A stretch of DNA of 64,000 nt from Aliivibrio sp. S3MY1. GTDB lineage: Bacteria; Pseudomonadota; Gammaproteobacteria; Enterobacterales; Vibrionaceae. Position numbers and translations under genes: made by a program. The notes under the pieces are model-generated. The model made no database searches and was not told the origin of the DNA. It saw only the letters and a program-made list of their open reading frames with translations. Below, piece after piece: positions 27,877 to 37,429 of this stretch; the first letter of the stretch is position 1; each line of letters starts with the position of its first letter. Location: contig NZ_JARACO010000016.1 of NCBI RefSeq assembly GCF_028765575.1, positions 1 through 64,000 on the forward strand. Reading direction: 5' to 3'.

Positions 27877-28716
27877 TTAAATAACACCTAGTTCACGTAA
27901 GCGTTCCATTAAGTAACTATTAGCAGTATAACGTTCAGACAATACAACTTCAGGTTTTGGATGTAAAAACAGCGGCAAAGATATGCGAGATTTGGTTTTA
28001 TCTGCACCTTCTGGATTAATCACTCGATGTGTTGTTGATGGGTAATATCCCCCAGATGCTTCTTGCAACATATCACCAATATTAATGATTAGGTTACCAA
28101 AATCACAAGGTACATCTAACCAGTCACCTTCTTTCGTTTTAACTTGCAAACCTGGCTCATTCGCTGCAGGAAGTACTGTTAATAAGTTAATGTCTTCATG
28201 CGCACCAGCTCGGATAGCCCCAAGCTCCTCATCGCCCTCTAACGGTGGGTAATGCAGAACACGAAGCAATGTTTTATCACTTTGCTCTACCATGCTAGAC
28301 AGTGATTGAGAGTACAATGCAGAGACATCTTCTGGTGAGTGCATTTCTACCCAAGATAACAGCTCACTGGCAAGTACATTAGCGTTATCATAATACTCTT
28401 GAATTTGAGCTTTCAATTGGGCAGGACATTGGCCTGTTGGGTAATAATGGTAGTACTCTTTAATGTCTTTTTTGGTGTGCCCTTTTGCGACTTCTGATAC
28501 CGATGCAGGGAAAAATCCATCTTGAGTTTCTACATTAAACTGGAAGTTCTCTTTCTCTTCACTGTTAAAGAAGTGATACCAATTGTCATAAATACTTTGT
28601 ACAAGCTCTTGTTGAATTGGGTGATTTTTTAATACGCCAAATCCGGTCTCACGCAGTGACTTAACAAACAGCTCGGCTGCATTCTCAGCAGTGTAATCAA
28701 TTGCTTCTAATTTCAT
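27877..28716 (-). CDS. 2-oxoglutarate/Fe(II)-dependent oxygenase (isopenicillin N synthase-like)
   Basis: The 279-residue protein has an N-terminal DIOX_N-like segment and a C-terminal double-stranded beta-helix. The iron ligands are visible as HED in GAHEDINLLTVLP and the distal histidine in STTHRVINP. The 2-oxoglutarate-binding arginine lies in RISLPLFLHP. The substrate is unknown; Vibrio homologues are usually annotated only to superfamily. It is monocistronic. Its likely promoter (TTAACA, 17 bp, ATTATA on the minus strand near 28770) lies upstream. Confidence 0.88.
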   Translation of the reverse strand: MKLEAIDYTAENAAELFVKSLRETGFGVLKNHPIQQELVQSIYDNWYHFFNSEEKENFQFNVETQDGFFPASVSEVAKGHTKKDIKEYYHYYPTGQCPAQLKAQIQEYYDNANVLASELLSWVEMHSPEDVSALYSQSLSSMVEQSDKTLLRVLHYPPLEGDEELGAIRAGAHEDINLLTVLPAANEPGLQVKTKEGDWLDVPCDFGNLIINIGDMLQEASGGYYPSTTHRVINPEGADKTKSRISLPLFLHPKPEVVLSERYTANSYLMERLRELGVI

Positions 28717-28962
28717 AATTATTATCTTATCGTTGGCTGGCTGGTTTTTATAATATGTTTTTATAATGTACTGTTAAATTGTATTAAGATGAGCAGAGAG
28801 CCTCAAGCTTTAATGTCTAAAAACAGACAACAATTCGTTTACACATAGAAACACAACTATTCTGTGCAACAACAATAAAGAGAAAAAGAAAAAGAAGAAT
28901 ATTTATGGCGGGAGATTACCCAGCTATCGATTTAACAATAGCGGGTAATTTTTAAATTTTTT
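28717..28962 (+). ncRNA. Candidate small transcript ending in an orphan terminator
   Basis: A strong plus-strand terminator lies at 28915-28962: ATTACCC, bulged A, GCTAT pairing with ATAGC GGGTAAT, then a T-rich run. No plus-strand gene lies upstream within reach, because the oxygenase runs the other way. This suggests an sRNA or a very short gene. A 16-codon frame starts at about 28904 (MAGDYPAIDLTIAGNF) and covers the hairpin. The 5' end and promoter are not clear to me. Confidence 0.35.
28915..28962 (+). terminator. Orphan plus-strand terminator
   Basis: The 12-bp bulged stem with a 9-10 nt loop is followed by TTTTTAAATTTTTTT on the plus strand. The minus strand has no T-run, so it is oriented away from both flanking minus-strand genes. 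Confidence 0.7.
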
Positions 28963-28972
28963 TAAACCTAAG

Positions 28973-29272
28973 TTATCTTGGTAGTGGCTCTAAAATTCCA
29001 TTTCTAACTAAGCCACGGCGAACGTTTTTGCACAGCTTGGCAAAACTTTCGATCTCTGAAAAATTAGGGGTTTCTCCGCGTTGAACGTAAGACTCCCAAT
29101 ACAATAATTCACCTTCCACCAATTCAATTAACTTGCGTGGACAACCTACACACGTATCACCGCATATTTGAGCTTCAGGCGCATCAAATGGAAAATCCGC
29201 TTTCACTAATTCAATGATATTTAGCATCGCAGTTTTACGATCAGGCTTTTGTGTTTTTGGTTTGTTGGTCAT
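28973..29272 (-). CDS. Small conserved protein with CxxxCxxC motif
   Basis: I do not recognise a named family. The 99 residues contain one cysteine group, QICGDTCVGCPRKLIELVEG, followed by a helical region and a single further cysteine (FAKLCKNVRRG). Three close cysteines could hold a metal or an Fe-S centre. Its ATG overlaps the TAA of ycgN by one base (TAATG), so it is translationally coupled to that Cys-rich protein. A shared role is a reasonable inference. Confidence 0.75.
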   Translation of the reverse strand: MTNKPKTQKPDRKTAMLNIIELVKADFPFDAPEAQICGDTCVGCPRKLIELVEGELLYWESYVQRGETPNFSEIESFAKLCKNVRRGLVRNGILEPLPR

Positions 29273-29712
29273 TAGTTTCTATGAGGGTGATTTGTAATAT
29301 GGTCTTCCCAGTTTTTCACATCAATCGCGTAAACCACTTTGTTTCTTACGCTTTCGCCAGCAGCATGCATTGCTGATTTAGACCCTGTGATCAGTGGGTG
29401 CCATTCAGGGATGTCTTTGCTTTCTGCCAATAGACGATATGCACACGTCACTGGTAACCAGTTAAATTCAGCGATGTTTTCACGGCTTAGTTTTAGGCAG
29501 TTTTCACCCGACGTAAAACGCTTAGCGTAATCTTTACACGAACATGTTTTGCTGTTTAACCAGCTACATGCCACGTTAGTGTAGTAAACCTCATCAGTAT
29601 CTTCATCCATTAACTTGTGTAGACAGCACTTACCACAGCCGTCACAAAGAGATTCCCACTCTTGCTCTGTCATTTCTTCTAATTTTTTTTGTTGCCAAAA
29701 TTGCTCTGTCAT
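29272..29712 (-). CDS. ycgN: UPF0260 (YcgN) cysteine-cluster protein
   Basis: The 146-residue soluble protein matches the YcgN family, with the N-terminal [20 protein letters not shown] and the motif [20 protein letters not shown]. More cysteines follow in [12 protein letters not shown] and [20 protein letters not shown]. The cysteine pattern resembles the CxxCxxCC zinc or Fe-S motif of the YkgJ superfamily, but the function is unknown. I chose the ATG at 29712 because homology starts at MTEQFWQ; an upstream start at 29787 would add 25 unrelated residues. It is followed, with a 1-nt overlap, by the 99-residue Cys-motif gene. Confidence 0.9.
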   Translation of the reverse strand: MTEQFWQQKKLEEMTEQEWESLCDGCGKCCLHKLMDEDTDEVYYTNVACSWLNSKTCSCKDYAKRFTSGENCLKLSRENIAEFNWLPVTCAYRLLAESKDIPEWHPLITGSKSAMHAAGESVRNKVVYAIDVKNWEDHITNHPHRN

Positions 29713-29872
29713 TACTTTACACTCGTTATGGGAAGAGGCGGTTTTATACCCATCTTGAGCTAAAAGTGCAAGTGGTTTACTTATCACTGACTAAGAATCC
29801 GGAGTTCTTTTGACCTGAAAGGGGAAGAGTGCTATTTTGCGCATCCTTTAATTGATGCAATGAGATAATGTT

Positions 29873-30124
29873 ATGGAATGTAGATTATATTGCGGTGCTT
29901 GCTGTATAGCCCCAAGTATTACGTCATTTATTCCTGGAATGCCTGATGGGAAGCCAGCTGGTGTTCGCTGTGTACAATTAAACGATGAGAACTTGTGTAA
30001 GTTATTTGGTAAGGCAGAACGCCCAAAGGTATGTCATCAATTTAAAGCTTGCCCTGACGTATGTGGGTCAACCCCAGAACAAGCTATTCAAACCATCACT
30101 GAGCTTGAGTCAATGACGCTATAA
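29873..30124 (+). CDS. YkgJ-family cysteine cluster protein
   Basis: This 83-residue protein has the family motif CRLYCGACCIAP at the N-terminus, then RCVQLNDENLCKLFG and a CHQFKACPDVCG cluster. The regularly placed cysteines suggest zinc or Fe-S binding. The reaction is unknown; some YkgJ-like proteins are linked to flagellin N-methylation or other modifications, but there is no such context here. It is transcribed divergently from ycgN, 160 bp away, so three small Cys-cluster genes are neighbours. Confidence 0.88.
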   Translation: MECRLYCGACCIAPSITSFIPGMPDGKPAGVRCVQLNDENLCKLFGKAERPKVCHQFKACPDVCGSTPEQAIQTITELESMTL

Positions 30125-30144
30125 TTTTTTACAACAGCATTCGA

Positions 30145-30375
30145 TTACGATAATACGCGAATTACGTTTTGTACTTGCTCTGCTGTTTCAATACCGTGGT
30201 TTGTTAAATAACCACCATCTTCCTGTGTTACCAATCCTTTCGTGAATAGACGCTTCATTGCTTCGATTGCTTCGGGTGCTGCGTCAGAATGTACTTTTAA
30301 ACCCGCTTGAGTGCTTTCTAGTGGGAATTGCTTGAGAAGGTTCATTTCTTCAACGATGTCTTTATTAAATGGCAT
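30145..30375 (-). CDS. Small conserved protein, TIGR02647-like
   Basis: The 76 residues (starting MPFNKDIVEEMNLLKQFPLE) resemble a small conserved gammaproteobacterial family I recall as TIGR02647, described as possibly DNA-binding. The second half, AIEAMKRLFTKGLVTQEDGGYLTNHG, has the helix and wing spacing of a winged-helix domain. No further function can be read. It has a good ribosome-binding site (AAGAGAGAT) and is convergent with the YkgJ-like gene. Confidence 0.75.
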   Translation of the reverse strand: MPFNKDIVEEMNLLKQFPLESTQAGLKVHSDAAPEAIEAMKRLFTKGLVTQEDGGYLTNHGIETAEQVQNVIRVLS

Positions 30376-30453
30376 AATATATCTCTCTTATTTATTAACT
30401 GAATTCAGCATAGACTGTCTTTAGAAGATTAAAACAGAGCTAGATCACACCTA

Positions 30454-30496
30454 TAAAAAATCCCCATAGGATTACTCGCTATGAGGATATTTTTTA
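30454..30496. terminator. Terminator downstream of the Tim44-like gene
   Basis: The stem ATCC-CATAG / CTATG-GGAT has one mismatch and is flanked by A-run and T-run. On the minus strand it ends the Tim44-like gene (stop at 30522) before the 76-residue gene. Confidence 0.7.
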
Positions 30497-30521
30497 ATCA
30501 ACTTATTATGTATTTAGACAG

Positions 30522-31421
30522 TTAAGCTTGAATACCAATAATTAACCACGGTGCATTTGGTTGCGTAAGGTCACGCTCCAAGTGCCAGATGTCTGTAATT
30601 TCTTCTTCAACACCTTCCACTGAATCACGGTAGCGACCAGAGAACTGCAGGCTAAGCTGTGCGTTATTTTCATTATGATCAGCACGAACGACTTCAGCAT
30701 CAACAAACATAACGTCTGTGTGTTGCTCACCTTCAAGGTTTGCACGCTCTTTTACTAGATCATTATATAAGCTAATTGATACATACTCTTGAATCGTTTC
30801 AAGTTGGTTATGGTTCCATGCACCTTGTAAAATACGGTAGTGCTCACGAGAACCATTGATGAAACCTTGCAGATCAAAACCCGGTGGGTAGTTATGCGGG
30901 ATCTCATCAGCTGCAGGTGCACCAAAACCGCCTGTTGCTTGTGGCTGTGGCTGTGCTTGATCACCTTGGAAGTATTGCTGGTTATCACGGAAGCTTGGTT
31001 TCTCATCATGAGATGCTTGTGGGCCTGCGTATGCTGCCCCTTGCCTCTGATTTATACTGCTGGCCTTTGATGCCATAAACATACGGAAAAGCTTAAATAG
31101 GACAAATGCCACACCAGCCATAATTAGAATATCCATAAACTGGATACCTTCAAAACCGCCGCCAGCAAAGATTGATGCTAAAAGGCCACCCATAAGAAGG
31201 CCACCAAGTAATCCGCCCATTAAGCCTTTTTTGCTTGATGCGCCTTTAGCTGTATCTTGCTTACCAATGGTATTGGTGTTTTGTTGATTCTGTTTTGGCG
31301 CAGGCGCCGTTTTAAAACTTTTGCCAAATGATTTACCACCACCAAATTTCTTTGCTTCTGCATGAGGCGCAGAAAGAACAAAAACAAACATTAGGGCAGC
31401 AATAGATAAAAGACGTTTCAT
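30522..31421 (-). CDS. Tim44-like domain membrane protein
   Basis: The 299 residues begin with a signal peptide or anchor (MKRLLSIAALMFVFVLSAPH, ending AEA). A basic, Gln/Asn/Ala-rich linker follows. A glycine-rich double hydrophobic region comes next (GLMGGLLGGLLMGGLLASIF and DILIMAGVAFVLFKLFRMF). The C-terminal domain (about residues 180-299) resembles the mitochondrial Tim44 C-terminal/MRPL45 fold and ends WHLERDLTQPNAPWLIIGIQ. The bacterial role is unclear. I chose the ATG at 31421 because AAGGA lies upstream; an in-frame start at 31472 is less likely. Confidence 0.88.
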   Translation of the reverse strand: MKRLLSIAALMFVFVLSAPHAEAKKFGGGKSFGKSFKTAPAPKQNQQNTNTIGKQDTAKGASSKKGLMGGLLGGLLMGGLLASIFAGGGFEGIQFMDILIMAGVAFVLFKLFRMFMASKASSINQRQGAAYAGPQASHDEKPSFRDNQQYFQGDQAQPQPQATGGFGAPAADEIPHNYPPGFDLQGFINGSREHYRILQGAWNHNQLETIQEYVSISLYNDLVKERANLEGEQHTDVMFVDAEVVRADHNENNAQLSLQFSGRYRDSVEGVEEEITDIWHLERDLTQPNAPWLIIGIQA

Positions 31422-31645
31422 TGTCTGTTCCTTTACTGTATTAAAATAATTTAAACTGATAATAGCCTGCATTGCTTCATATTGGGAGCTTTAAAATTGA
31501 TCAGGATGTTTCAGAGTGTTAAAAGCCCTCTATTTTATTCCCAACACTGTGCTTTACGTCCTAATTGATAAAACTCTTACTTGAAGAATCGGTAGATACA
31601 TCTAAAATTAAGAACATTGTACATAATTTTATAGATCAAGGTTAT

Positions 31646-32257
31646 ATGGCGCGTAGAAACGACCATACTCATCAGGAAATACGCGATATGGCATTAGATA
31701 ATGTCAAAGTATTCCTTGGCGAGCATAGTCATCACGAACTCAGTTTAAGAAAACTAGCAAAAAGCATTGGCTATGTGCCTAGTACATTAGTGAATATTTT
31801 TGGTAGCTATAATTTATTGCTTCTGAGCTCTATCGCCCAAACGCTAGATGAAATCATGCTGCAAATAAATCAAGGATTAGAAAATAGCGCGATCCCTGAA
31901 GAAGCACTAAAAACCATTGCTTACTGTTATTATGACTTTGCCCAGCAGCACCCTAATCGCTGGCGTTTGGTGTTTCAACATAATATGAATGGTGAGGCCT
32001 TACCTGATTGGCAAGAGCACCGTATAAGCCAAATGATGGGCGTTCTTGAAGAGATAATTAAAACCATTAATCCAATTAAAGAACAGAGTGAGATAGAACA
32101 AAGTAGCCGCGTTATTTGGGCCAGTGTTCACGGTATTACATTATTAAGCTTAGATGATTTACTGTTTTCATCAACACCTATTGATGGTCATCTGCTCATT
32201 GATAATCTACTATTGAATTATATTAATCAGTGGAAGCAACACTCGCTTTATAATTAA
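31646..32257 (+). CDS. TetR-family transcriptional regulator
   Basis: The 203-residue protein carries an N-terminal TetR helix-turn-helix (LSLRKLAKSIGYVPSTLVNIFG, residues about 35-57), then a ligand domain with the WRLVFQHNMNG region typical of the WHG/TetR_C_33 type. I chose the ATG at 31646 (MARRNDHTHQEIRD), preceded by AAGG; a TTG at 31565 would add 27 untypical residues. It lies 11 bp before the LplT-PlsC fusion and probably regulates that operon and itself. Confidence 0.88.
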   Translation: MARRNDHTHQEIRDMALDNVKVFLGEHSHHELSLRKLAKSIGYVPSTLVNIFGSYNLLLLSSIAQTLDEIMLQINQGLENSAIPEEALKTIAYCYYDFAQQHPNRWRLVFQHNMNGEALPDWQEHRISQMMGVLEEIIKTINPIKEQSEIEQSSRVIWASVHGITLLSLDDLLFSSTPIDGHLLIDNLLLNYINQWKQHSLYN

Positions 32258-32268
32258 AGGGATTTTTC

Positions 32269-34137
32269 ATGGCGAAGCAAGCCAAACTCTTAACTCAACG
32301 TCGTTTTTTACCTTACTTCTTAACTCAATCTTTAGGTGCATTTAACGACAATATTTATAAGAATACCCTACTATTATTTGTCGCTTTTTCCAGTGTTGAT
32401 AGCTTACCCATCTCTTCCAATTTATTTATTAACCTTGCTGCTGGTTTATTTATTCTCCCTTTCTTTCTTTTTTCTGCCCCCGCGGGGATCCTTGCTGATA
32501 AATATGAAAAATCAGCGTTCATTAGAAAAGTAAAGCTAGCTGAAATCATCATTATGCTGTTTGGTGCCCTTGCTTTTATTCTTCAAAATTACACTTTACT
32601 GCTGATCCTTTTGTTTTTAATGGGAACACAATCTGCCTTTTTTGGTCCGGTTAAATACGCCCTTCTTCCTCAACAACTAAAAGACGAAGAACTCGTTTCT
32701 GGTAATGCCTTGGTTGAAACTGGTACTTTTCTGGCTATTTTATTCGGGACTATTACTGCAGGTTTTATCGCATCACAAGAATATTCAGAATACATCGCAG
32801 CAGGAGCTGTTGTTCTATTTGCGGTATTAGGGTATCTCGCCAGTCGTTCCATTCCTTATGCAGAAGCGGTTGCACCAGATTTAGGTTTTAAATGGCAACC
32901 AATCAAGCAAACAAGGCAAACATTTCGTATTGCCAAACAAGATCGTACGGTATTTCTTTCTATTATGGGGATCAGCTGGTTTTGGTTTCTTGGAGCAAGC
33001 TATTTAACACAATTCCCAAACTTTACGCATTTACATCTCAATGATAATGCGATTACGGTAACCGTTTTATTAGCTCTATTTTCTATTGGAATTGCAATGG
33101 GTTCACTTGGTTGTGATCTATTATCCAAACACAGAATCGAACTTGGTATTATTCCTTTAGGGTGCTTAGGCATTACTCTCTTTGGCTTAAACCTTGCGTT
33201 ATATACACCAACATCACCCATTGATGTTACAGGCTTCACCGCTATCCTACTTCACCCTGATTTATGGCCTGTTTTTATTAATTTATTCTTTTTAGGGATC
33301 TTCGGTGGTTTATTTATTGTTCCCTTATACACATTGATTCAAAAGCGTCCTGAAGCTAAACATCGTTCACAAATCATTGCCGCTAATAATATTTATAATG
33401 CATTATTTATGGTTGCTAGCGCCATTCTAGGGATGGTGTGTTTGTCTGTTTTAGAGCTTTCTATTCCTCAGTTTTTCATCCTGCTAGCCACATTAAATGG
33501 CGTTGTCGCACTCTTTTTATTCTATAAAGTGCCTGTTTTTGTCATTCGTTTTTTATTATGGGTGCTCACGCATACATTATATCGAGTTAAACACCAAGGT
33601 TTACAGAACTTACCTGAAGAAGGCGGCGCTTTATTAGTCTGTAATCACATCACTTATATGGATGCTTTTATTTTAAGTGGTGCCTGCCCTCGTCCAATCC
33701 GTTTTGTAATGGAAGAGGAATACGCTGAATTACCTTTAGTTAACTACTTCTTCCGTCTAACCAAAGTCATTCCTATTAATGCAGCAAAAAGTGGTTCTAT
33801 TCGTCGTGCCTTTTTTGATGTTGAAGAAGCGTTATCTAACGGTGAAATCGTCTTAATTTTTCCAGAAGGGGTATTAACTCACGATGGTGACGTGGGGCCA
33901 TTTTTACGAGGAATATACATCATACTGAAACGCTCCCCCGTACCTGTAATTCCAATGGCACTGCGTGGTTTATGGGGCAGTTTCTTTAGTCGTCATGGTG
34001 GGAGGGCGATATTAAAACGACCAAGCCGCTGTTGGTCAAAAATAGAAGTGGTAGCCGGAGAACCCGTACCACCACATCTAGCAGCATCAAGCGTAATGCG
34101 TGAAAAAGTAATTCAATTACGCGGTGATTGGCAGTGA
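32269..34137 (+). CDS. LplT-like MFS transporter fused to a PlsC acyltransferase
   Basis: Residues about 1-410 form an MFS carrier with twelve hydrophobic helices, beginning LTQSLGAFNDNIYKNTLLLF as in lysophospholipid transporter LplT. Residues about 425-622 form a 1-acylglycerol-phosphate acyltransferase domain with the catalytic HxxxxD motif (VCNHITYMDAF) and the FPEG motif (IFPEGVLTHDGD). The likely role is import of lysophospholipid across the inner membrane and re-acylation. Unlike E. coli Aas, and longer fusions in other bacteria, there is no C-terminal acyl-ACP synthetase. It follows a TetR gene by 11 bp, and its 3' end overlaps menE by 21 bp in convergent orientation. Confidence 0.9.
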   Translation: MAKQAKLLTQRRFLPYFLTQSLGAFNDNIYKNTLLLFVAFSSVDSLPISSNLFINLAAGLFILPFFLFSAPAGILADKYEKSAFIRKVKLAEIIIMLFGALAFILQNYTLLLILLFLMGTQSAFFGPVKYALLPQQLKDEELVSGNALVETGTFLAILFGTITAGFIASQEYSEYIAAGAVVLFAVLGYLASRSIPYAEAVAPDLGFKWQPIKQTRQTFRIAKQDRTVFLSIMGISWFWFLGASYLTQFPNFTHLHLNDNAITVTVLLALFSIGIAMGSLGCDLLSKHRIELGIIPLGCLGITLFGLNLALYTPTSPIDVTGFTAILLHPDLWPVFINLFFLGIFGGLFIVPLYTLIQKRPEAKHRSQIIAANNIYNALFMVASAILGMVCLSVLELSIPQFFILLATLNGVVALFLFYKVPVFVIRFLLWVLTHTLYRVKHQGLQNLPEEGGALLVCNHITYMDAFILSGACPRPIRFVMEEEYAELPLVNYFFRLTKVIPINAAKSGSIRRAFFDVEEALSNGEIVLIFPEGVLTHDGDVGPFLRGIYIILKRSPVPVIPMALRGLWGSFFSRHGGRAILKRPSRCWSKIEVVAGEPVPPHLAASSVMREKVIQLRGDWQ

Positions 34138-35517
34138 GTCAACCCACTCTTTTACTTGTGGACGTGAAATTTTAAGGCTGGTTCCAAGTAAGTGTTCAGG
34201 CATAGTTTCATAGCGAATTGGACATTCAAACTGAGTTAATTTCTCTTTTAAGAAGGAGTGCAGTTCGTCATGGCTAATCGGTTGTGTCATTTTGATAACG
34301 GCAACAGGTCGTTGGCCAAATTCGTCATCTGCCACATCAATAACAATCACTTTCTCAATCGCATCATGCGCTAACAAAGCCAATTCAATTTTTTCAGGAT
34401 GAATGTTTTCACCACCGGAAATAAACATATTGTCAGCTCGGCCCTGAATATGAAGCTCCGCACCAATAACATGACCAAGATCGTTACTTTGATACCAACC
34501 CTCTTCATTAGTCATATTTATGATGCCAGATGAACGATAGTATCCTAAAGCTAGGCACTCACCGCGAACAAGTACTTCACCTTTTTCAATACGCAATTCA
34601 CGATAATGCAGCACATTACCGACCCCTGATTGACCATCTGCCAGTTTTGCGGTTACCGTCGAAGCCATCTCCGTCATGCCATAACCTAGCCAACATTCAA
34701 TGCCATTATCTTTAGCTGCATTAGTCAATTCTGTTGGAATAACAGCCCCACCAAGTAACACACGTTTTAATGCTAGGCGTGAGACATCACCGCTATCTAA
34801 AATTCGCTGCAACTGAGTTGGAACTAATGAGGCGTGAGTGACACCACATAAATCATTTAATAAGCCTTCTTTAGTTGGCATCACAATTGTTGCGCCCGTT
34901 AATAACCAACGCCATACAATCGCTAAACCTGATACATGGAATAAAGGCAAAGATAATAACCATGAATCGCAATTATCAAATTCCATTGTACTTAGTAAGC
35001 CAGCAGCTGAATACAAATGGTTATTTATACTGTGTGCAACGGCTTTTGGTAACCCAGTAGAACCTGAGGTAAAGGTCAAGGTCGCTAATCGATTTGGTTG
35101 CCATGTCGCAGCAATCACTCCGTATTCAGCGTTGATTAATTGCAGATGGTGCCAAGTCCCAGAAATACTCTCTTGTCCTTCACCAAACCACATATGTTGC
35201 GCTGAAATATTCGTTACTAACTGATGAAGTTGAGCCCTCGGCGTCTTTGGATTAATCGCTGAAAAACGCGCACCTATACGAATACACGCTAACTGCAACC
35301 AAATGAGCTCAATGCCACTTTTAGCAACACTAACAACAACGTCATCACGCTTAACGCCTTGTTGAATAAGACCGTTAGCGTATTGATTTACTTGATTTGA
35401 TACTTCGCCCCAAGTCCATACATTGTTGCCATCACGAAGAGCAATTTCCATTTCACGATCTTCACCCCACTTTGCCCAAGGCCAAGTCGTAAAAAGTGGA
35501 GAAATTAGTTTTCCCAT
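34117..35517 (-). CDS. menE: O-succinylbenzoate-CoA ligase MenE
   Basis: MenE activates o-succinylbenzoate with ATP and CoA in menaquinone synthesis. The 466-residue ANL-superfamily enzyme shows the AMP-binding loop [17 protein letters not shown], the motif [10 protein letters not shown], and [21 protein letters not shown] of the hinge region. It is the last gene of the men cluster and overlaps menC by 13 bp. Its 3' end overlaps the convergent LplT-PlsC gene by 21 bp, so there is no room for an intergenic terminator. Confidence 0.95.
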   Translation of the reverse strand: MGKLISPLFTTWPWAKWGEDREMEIALRDGNNVWTWGEVSNQVNQYANGLIQQGVKRDDVVVSVAKSGIELIWLQLACIRIGARFSAINPKTPRAQLHQLVTNISAQHMWFGEGQESISGTWHHLQLINAEYGVIAATWQPNRLATLTFTSGSTGLPKAVAHSINNHLYSAAGLLSTMEFDNCDSWLLSLPLFHVSGLAIVWRWLLTGATIVMPTKEGLLNDLCGVTHASLVPTQLQRILDSGDVSRLALKRVLLGGAVIPTELTNAAKDNGIECWLGYGMTEMASTVTAKLADGQSGVGNVLHYRELRIEKGEVLVRGECLALGYYRSSGIINMTNEEGWYQSNDLGHVIGAELHIQGRADNMFISGGENIHPEKIELALLAHDAIEKVIVIDVADDEFGQRPVAVIKMTQPISHDELHSFLKEKLTQFECPIRYETMPEHLLGTSLKISRPQVKEWVDSLPITA

Positions 35518-36479
35518 ACGATTTTAAGCTCTGATAATGTATTCAGTGGTAACTGACAATTAGGCCATGGCGTATCTAATTGCATTTTAAAAAGATCAAT
35601 AGTATCTAAACCTGGAATTGTGTCTGGTGTTTTCCATGCGGCCAATCGCGCTAACTGTGTTAATGCAAGACTTGACTCCAAGCTTGAGCTAATCACCGCC
35701 TGCATACCTAGTTTATGCGCAGCTTCAACAAGGACCAAGCACTTCTCAATTGAGCCAATCATGGTTGGTTTGATCACAATCGCTTTTACGCCTTCTTGAG
35801 CTGTTATTTCAAAACCATCATCACGCACGGTTTCGTCCCAAGCAATGGCAATACCTGTTGCTTGTGAGAATGCCAAGCTCTCTTCTGGTGTATGGCAAGG
35901 CTCTTCTAAGAATTCGATACGAGAGCGAAATTGTGGACTAACGTAATTAGCAAATTGCTCCGCTTTTTTTGGCGTCCAGTTACGGTTAGCATCAAGACGT
36001 AAAGAGAGATCAGGAATAAGCTCTAAGAACATATTCGCAACCATTCCATCACGGATCGCTTCATATAAACCGACTTTAATTTTCGCGATTTTTTTGCCAC
36101 TCATCTCATTAAGCTTAACCACTAAATCATCAGGATCACCTGAGCATAATGGTGCCGCTTGGTAATTACCTTCTTGCGGTAAGCCGCCTTCAAGCTCTAG
36201 CAATGCCATGCTAAAGCCAAAGGCTACTGATGGGCAATTCGCATCAAGATCCAGCGCTTCACCATTGAGCCACGCTTGCGCCAGTGATAATAAATCTTCT
36301 CGCGCTTGCTCTAGTGTCTCTTGACTAAACTCAGGCAGAGGGGCAACCTCTCCTTTACCGCAGTGCGCTCCATCACGTAATTCAATGATCAAGCCATCTC
36401 GTTGTTGAAGACGTTGTTCACGAAGAATAACTCCACTGTCCATAGGGAGTTGGTATTGATATATTTTGGCTGCTTTCAT
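35505..36479 (-). CDS. menC: o-Succinylbenzoate synthase MenC
   Basis: MenC dehydrates SHCHC to o-succinylbenzoate. The 324-residue enolase-superfamily protein has the catalytic-lysine motif KIAKIKVGL, the metal ligands in [10 protein letters not shown] and IEFLEEPC, and the second lysine in [12 protein letters not shown]. It lies directly upstream of menE (13-bp overlap). It is separated from menB by 78 bp that contain a hairpin with a T-run, so menC-menE may be partly uncoupled from the upstream genes. Confidence 0.95.
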   Translation of the reverse strand: MKAAKIYQYQLPMDSGVILREQRLQQRDGLIIELRDGAHCGKGEVAPLPEFSQETLEQAREDLLSLAQAWLNGEALDLDANCPSVAFGFSMALLELEGGLPQEGNYQAAPLCSGDPDDLVVKLNEMSGKKIAKIKVGLYEAIRDGMVANMFLELIPDLSLRLDANRNWTPKKAEQFANYVSPQFRSRIEFLEEPCHTPEESLAFSQATGIAIAWDETVRDDGFEITAQEGVKAIVIKPTMIGSIEKCLVLVEAAHKLGMQAVISSSLESSLALTQLARLAAWKTPDTIPGLDTIDLFKMQLDTPWPNCQLPLNTLSELKIVWEN

Positions 36480-36499
36480 TTGTTACTCCAACCAATAAA

Positions 36500-36528
36500 A
36501 AGAAAAAAGAGACTCATAAAGAGCCTCT
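36500..36528 (-). terminator. Probable intra-operon terminator between menB and menC
   Basis: On the minus strand, AGAGGCTC pairs with GAGTCTCT (8 bp with one G-U) across TTTAT and is followed by TTTTTTC. It lies in the 78-bp gap after menB. It may attenuate expression of menC and menE. Confidence 0.6.
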
Positions 36529-36557
36529 AATACTTAAATCAAATCAGTGATAAATGT

Positions 36558-37424
36558 TTACGGATTACGAGGGAATTTATCGAAATCAGGACGACGCTTT
36601 TCATTAAAGGCGTTACGACCTTCTTGACCTTCTTCTGTCATGTAGAACATCATGGTTGCGTTACCCGCTAACTCTTGAAGACCCGCTTGACCATCACAGT
36701 CCGCATTTAATGCCGCTTTAAGGCAACGTAATGCCATTGGGCTGTGTTGCAGTGTTTCACGACACCAACGAACCGTTTCTTTTTCTAAATCAGCAACAGG
36801 AACAACCGTGTTTACTAGGCCCATGTCCAATGCTTCTTTTGCGTCATAGAAACGACATAAAAACCAAATTTCACGCGCTTTTTTCTGACCAACGATACGA
36901 GCCATGTAAGATGCCCCCCAACCGCCATCAAAAGAACCCACTTTAGGGCCTGTTTGACCAAATTGCGCGTTCTCTGCGGCAATAGTTAAGTCACACATCA
37001 TATGCAGAACATGACCACCACCAACAGCGTAGCCTGCAACAGCTGCGATAACTGGTTTTGGACACGTACGAATTTGACGTTGGAAATCCAAGACATTTAA
37101 GTGGTGGGTGCCACTGTCATCACGGTAGCCGCCGTAATCACCACGGATCTTCTGATCACCACCTGAACAGAATGCATCTTCGCCTAAACCGGTAAGAATA
37201 ATAACGCCAACTTTCTCGTCATAACGAGCATCAGCTAGCGCATCAATCATCTCTTTAACCGTACCAGGTCGGAAAGCGTTACGTACTTGCGGACGTGCAA
37301 TAGTGATTTTCGCAATGCCATCTGCTGATTTATGATATTGAATGTCTTCGTATTGCGCAGTGCAATCTGTCCAATCTACTGGAGCATAAAGTTCTTGTTC
37401 TGAAATGCCAACAGTTCTTGCCAT
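36558..37424 (-). CDS. menB: 1,4-Dihydroxy-2-naphthoyl-CoA synthase MenB
   Basis: MenB closes the naphthoate ring from o-succinylbenzoyl-CoA. The 288-residue crotonase-fold protein shows the oxyanion-hole regions [15 protein letters not shown] and [18 protein letters not shown]. The family-specific C-terminus [15 protein letters not shown] is present. I chose the ATG at 37424 ([18 protein letters not shown]), with a GGAA element upstream. An ATG at 37439 that overlaps menH would add five residues. It lies 5 bp after menH, so it is probably coupled. Confidence 0.95.
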   Translation of the reverse strand: MARTVGISEQELYAPVDWTDCTAQYEDIQYHKSADGIAKITIARPQVRNAFRPGTVKEMIDALADARYDEKVGVIILTGLGEDAFCSGGDQKIRGDYGGYRDDSGTHHLNVLDFQRQIRTCPKPVIAAVAGYAVGGGHVLHMMCDLTIAAENAQFGQTGPKVGSFDGGWGASYMARIVGQKKAREIWFLCRFYDAKEALDMGLVNTVVPVADLEKETVRWCRETLQHSPMALRCLKAALNADCDGQAGLQELAGNATMMFYMTEEGQEGRNAFNEKRRPDFDKFPRNP

Positions 37425-37429
37425 GGGTT

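Noticed and set aside
34838-35224. 128-residue plus-strand open frame
   Set aside because: It is antisense to menE with no start signal or domain; a shadow of the real gene.
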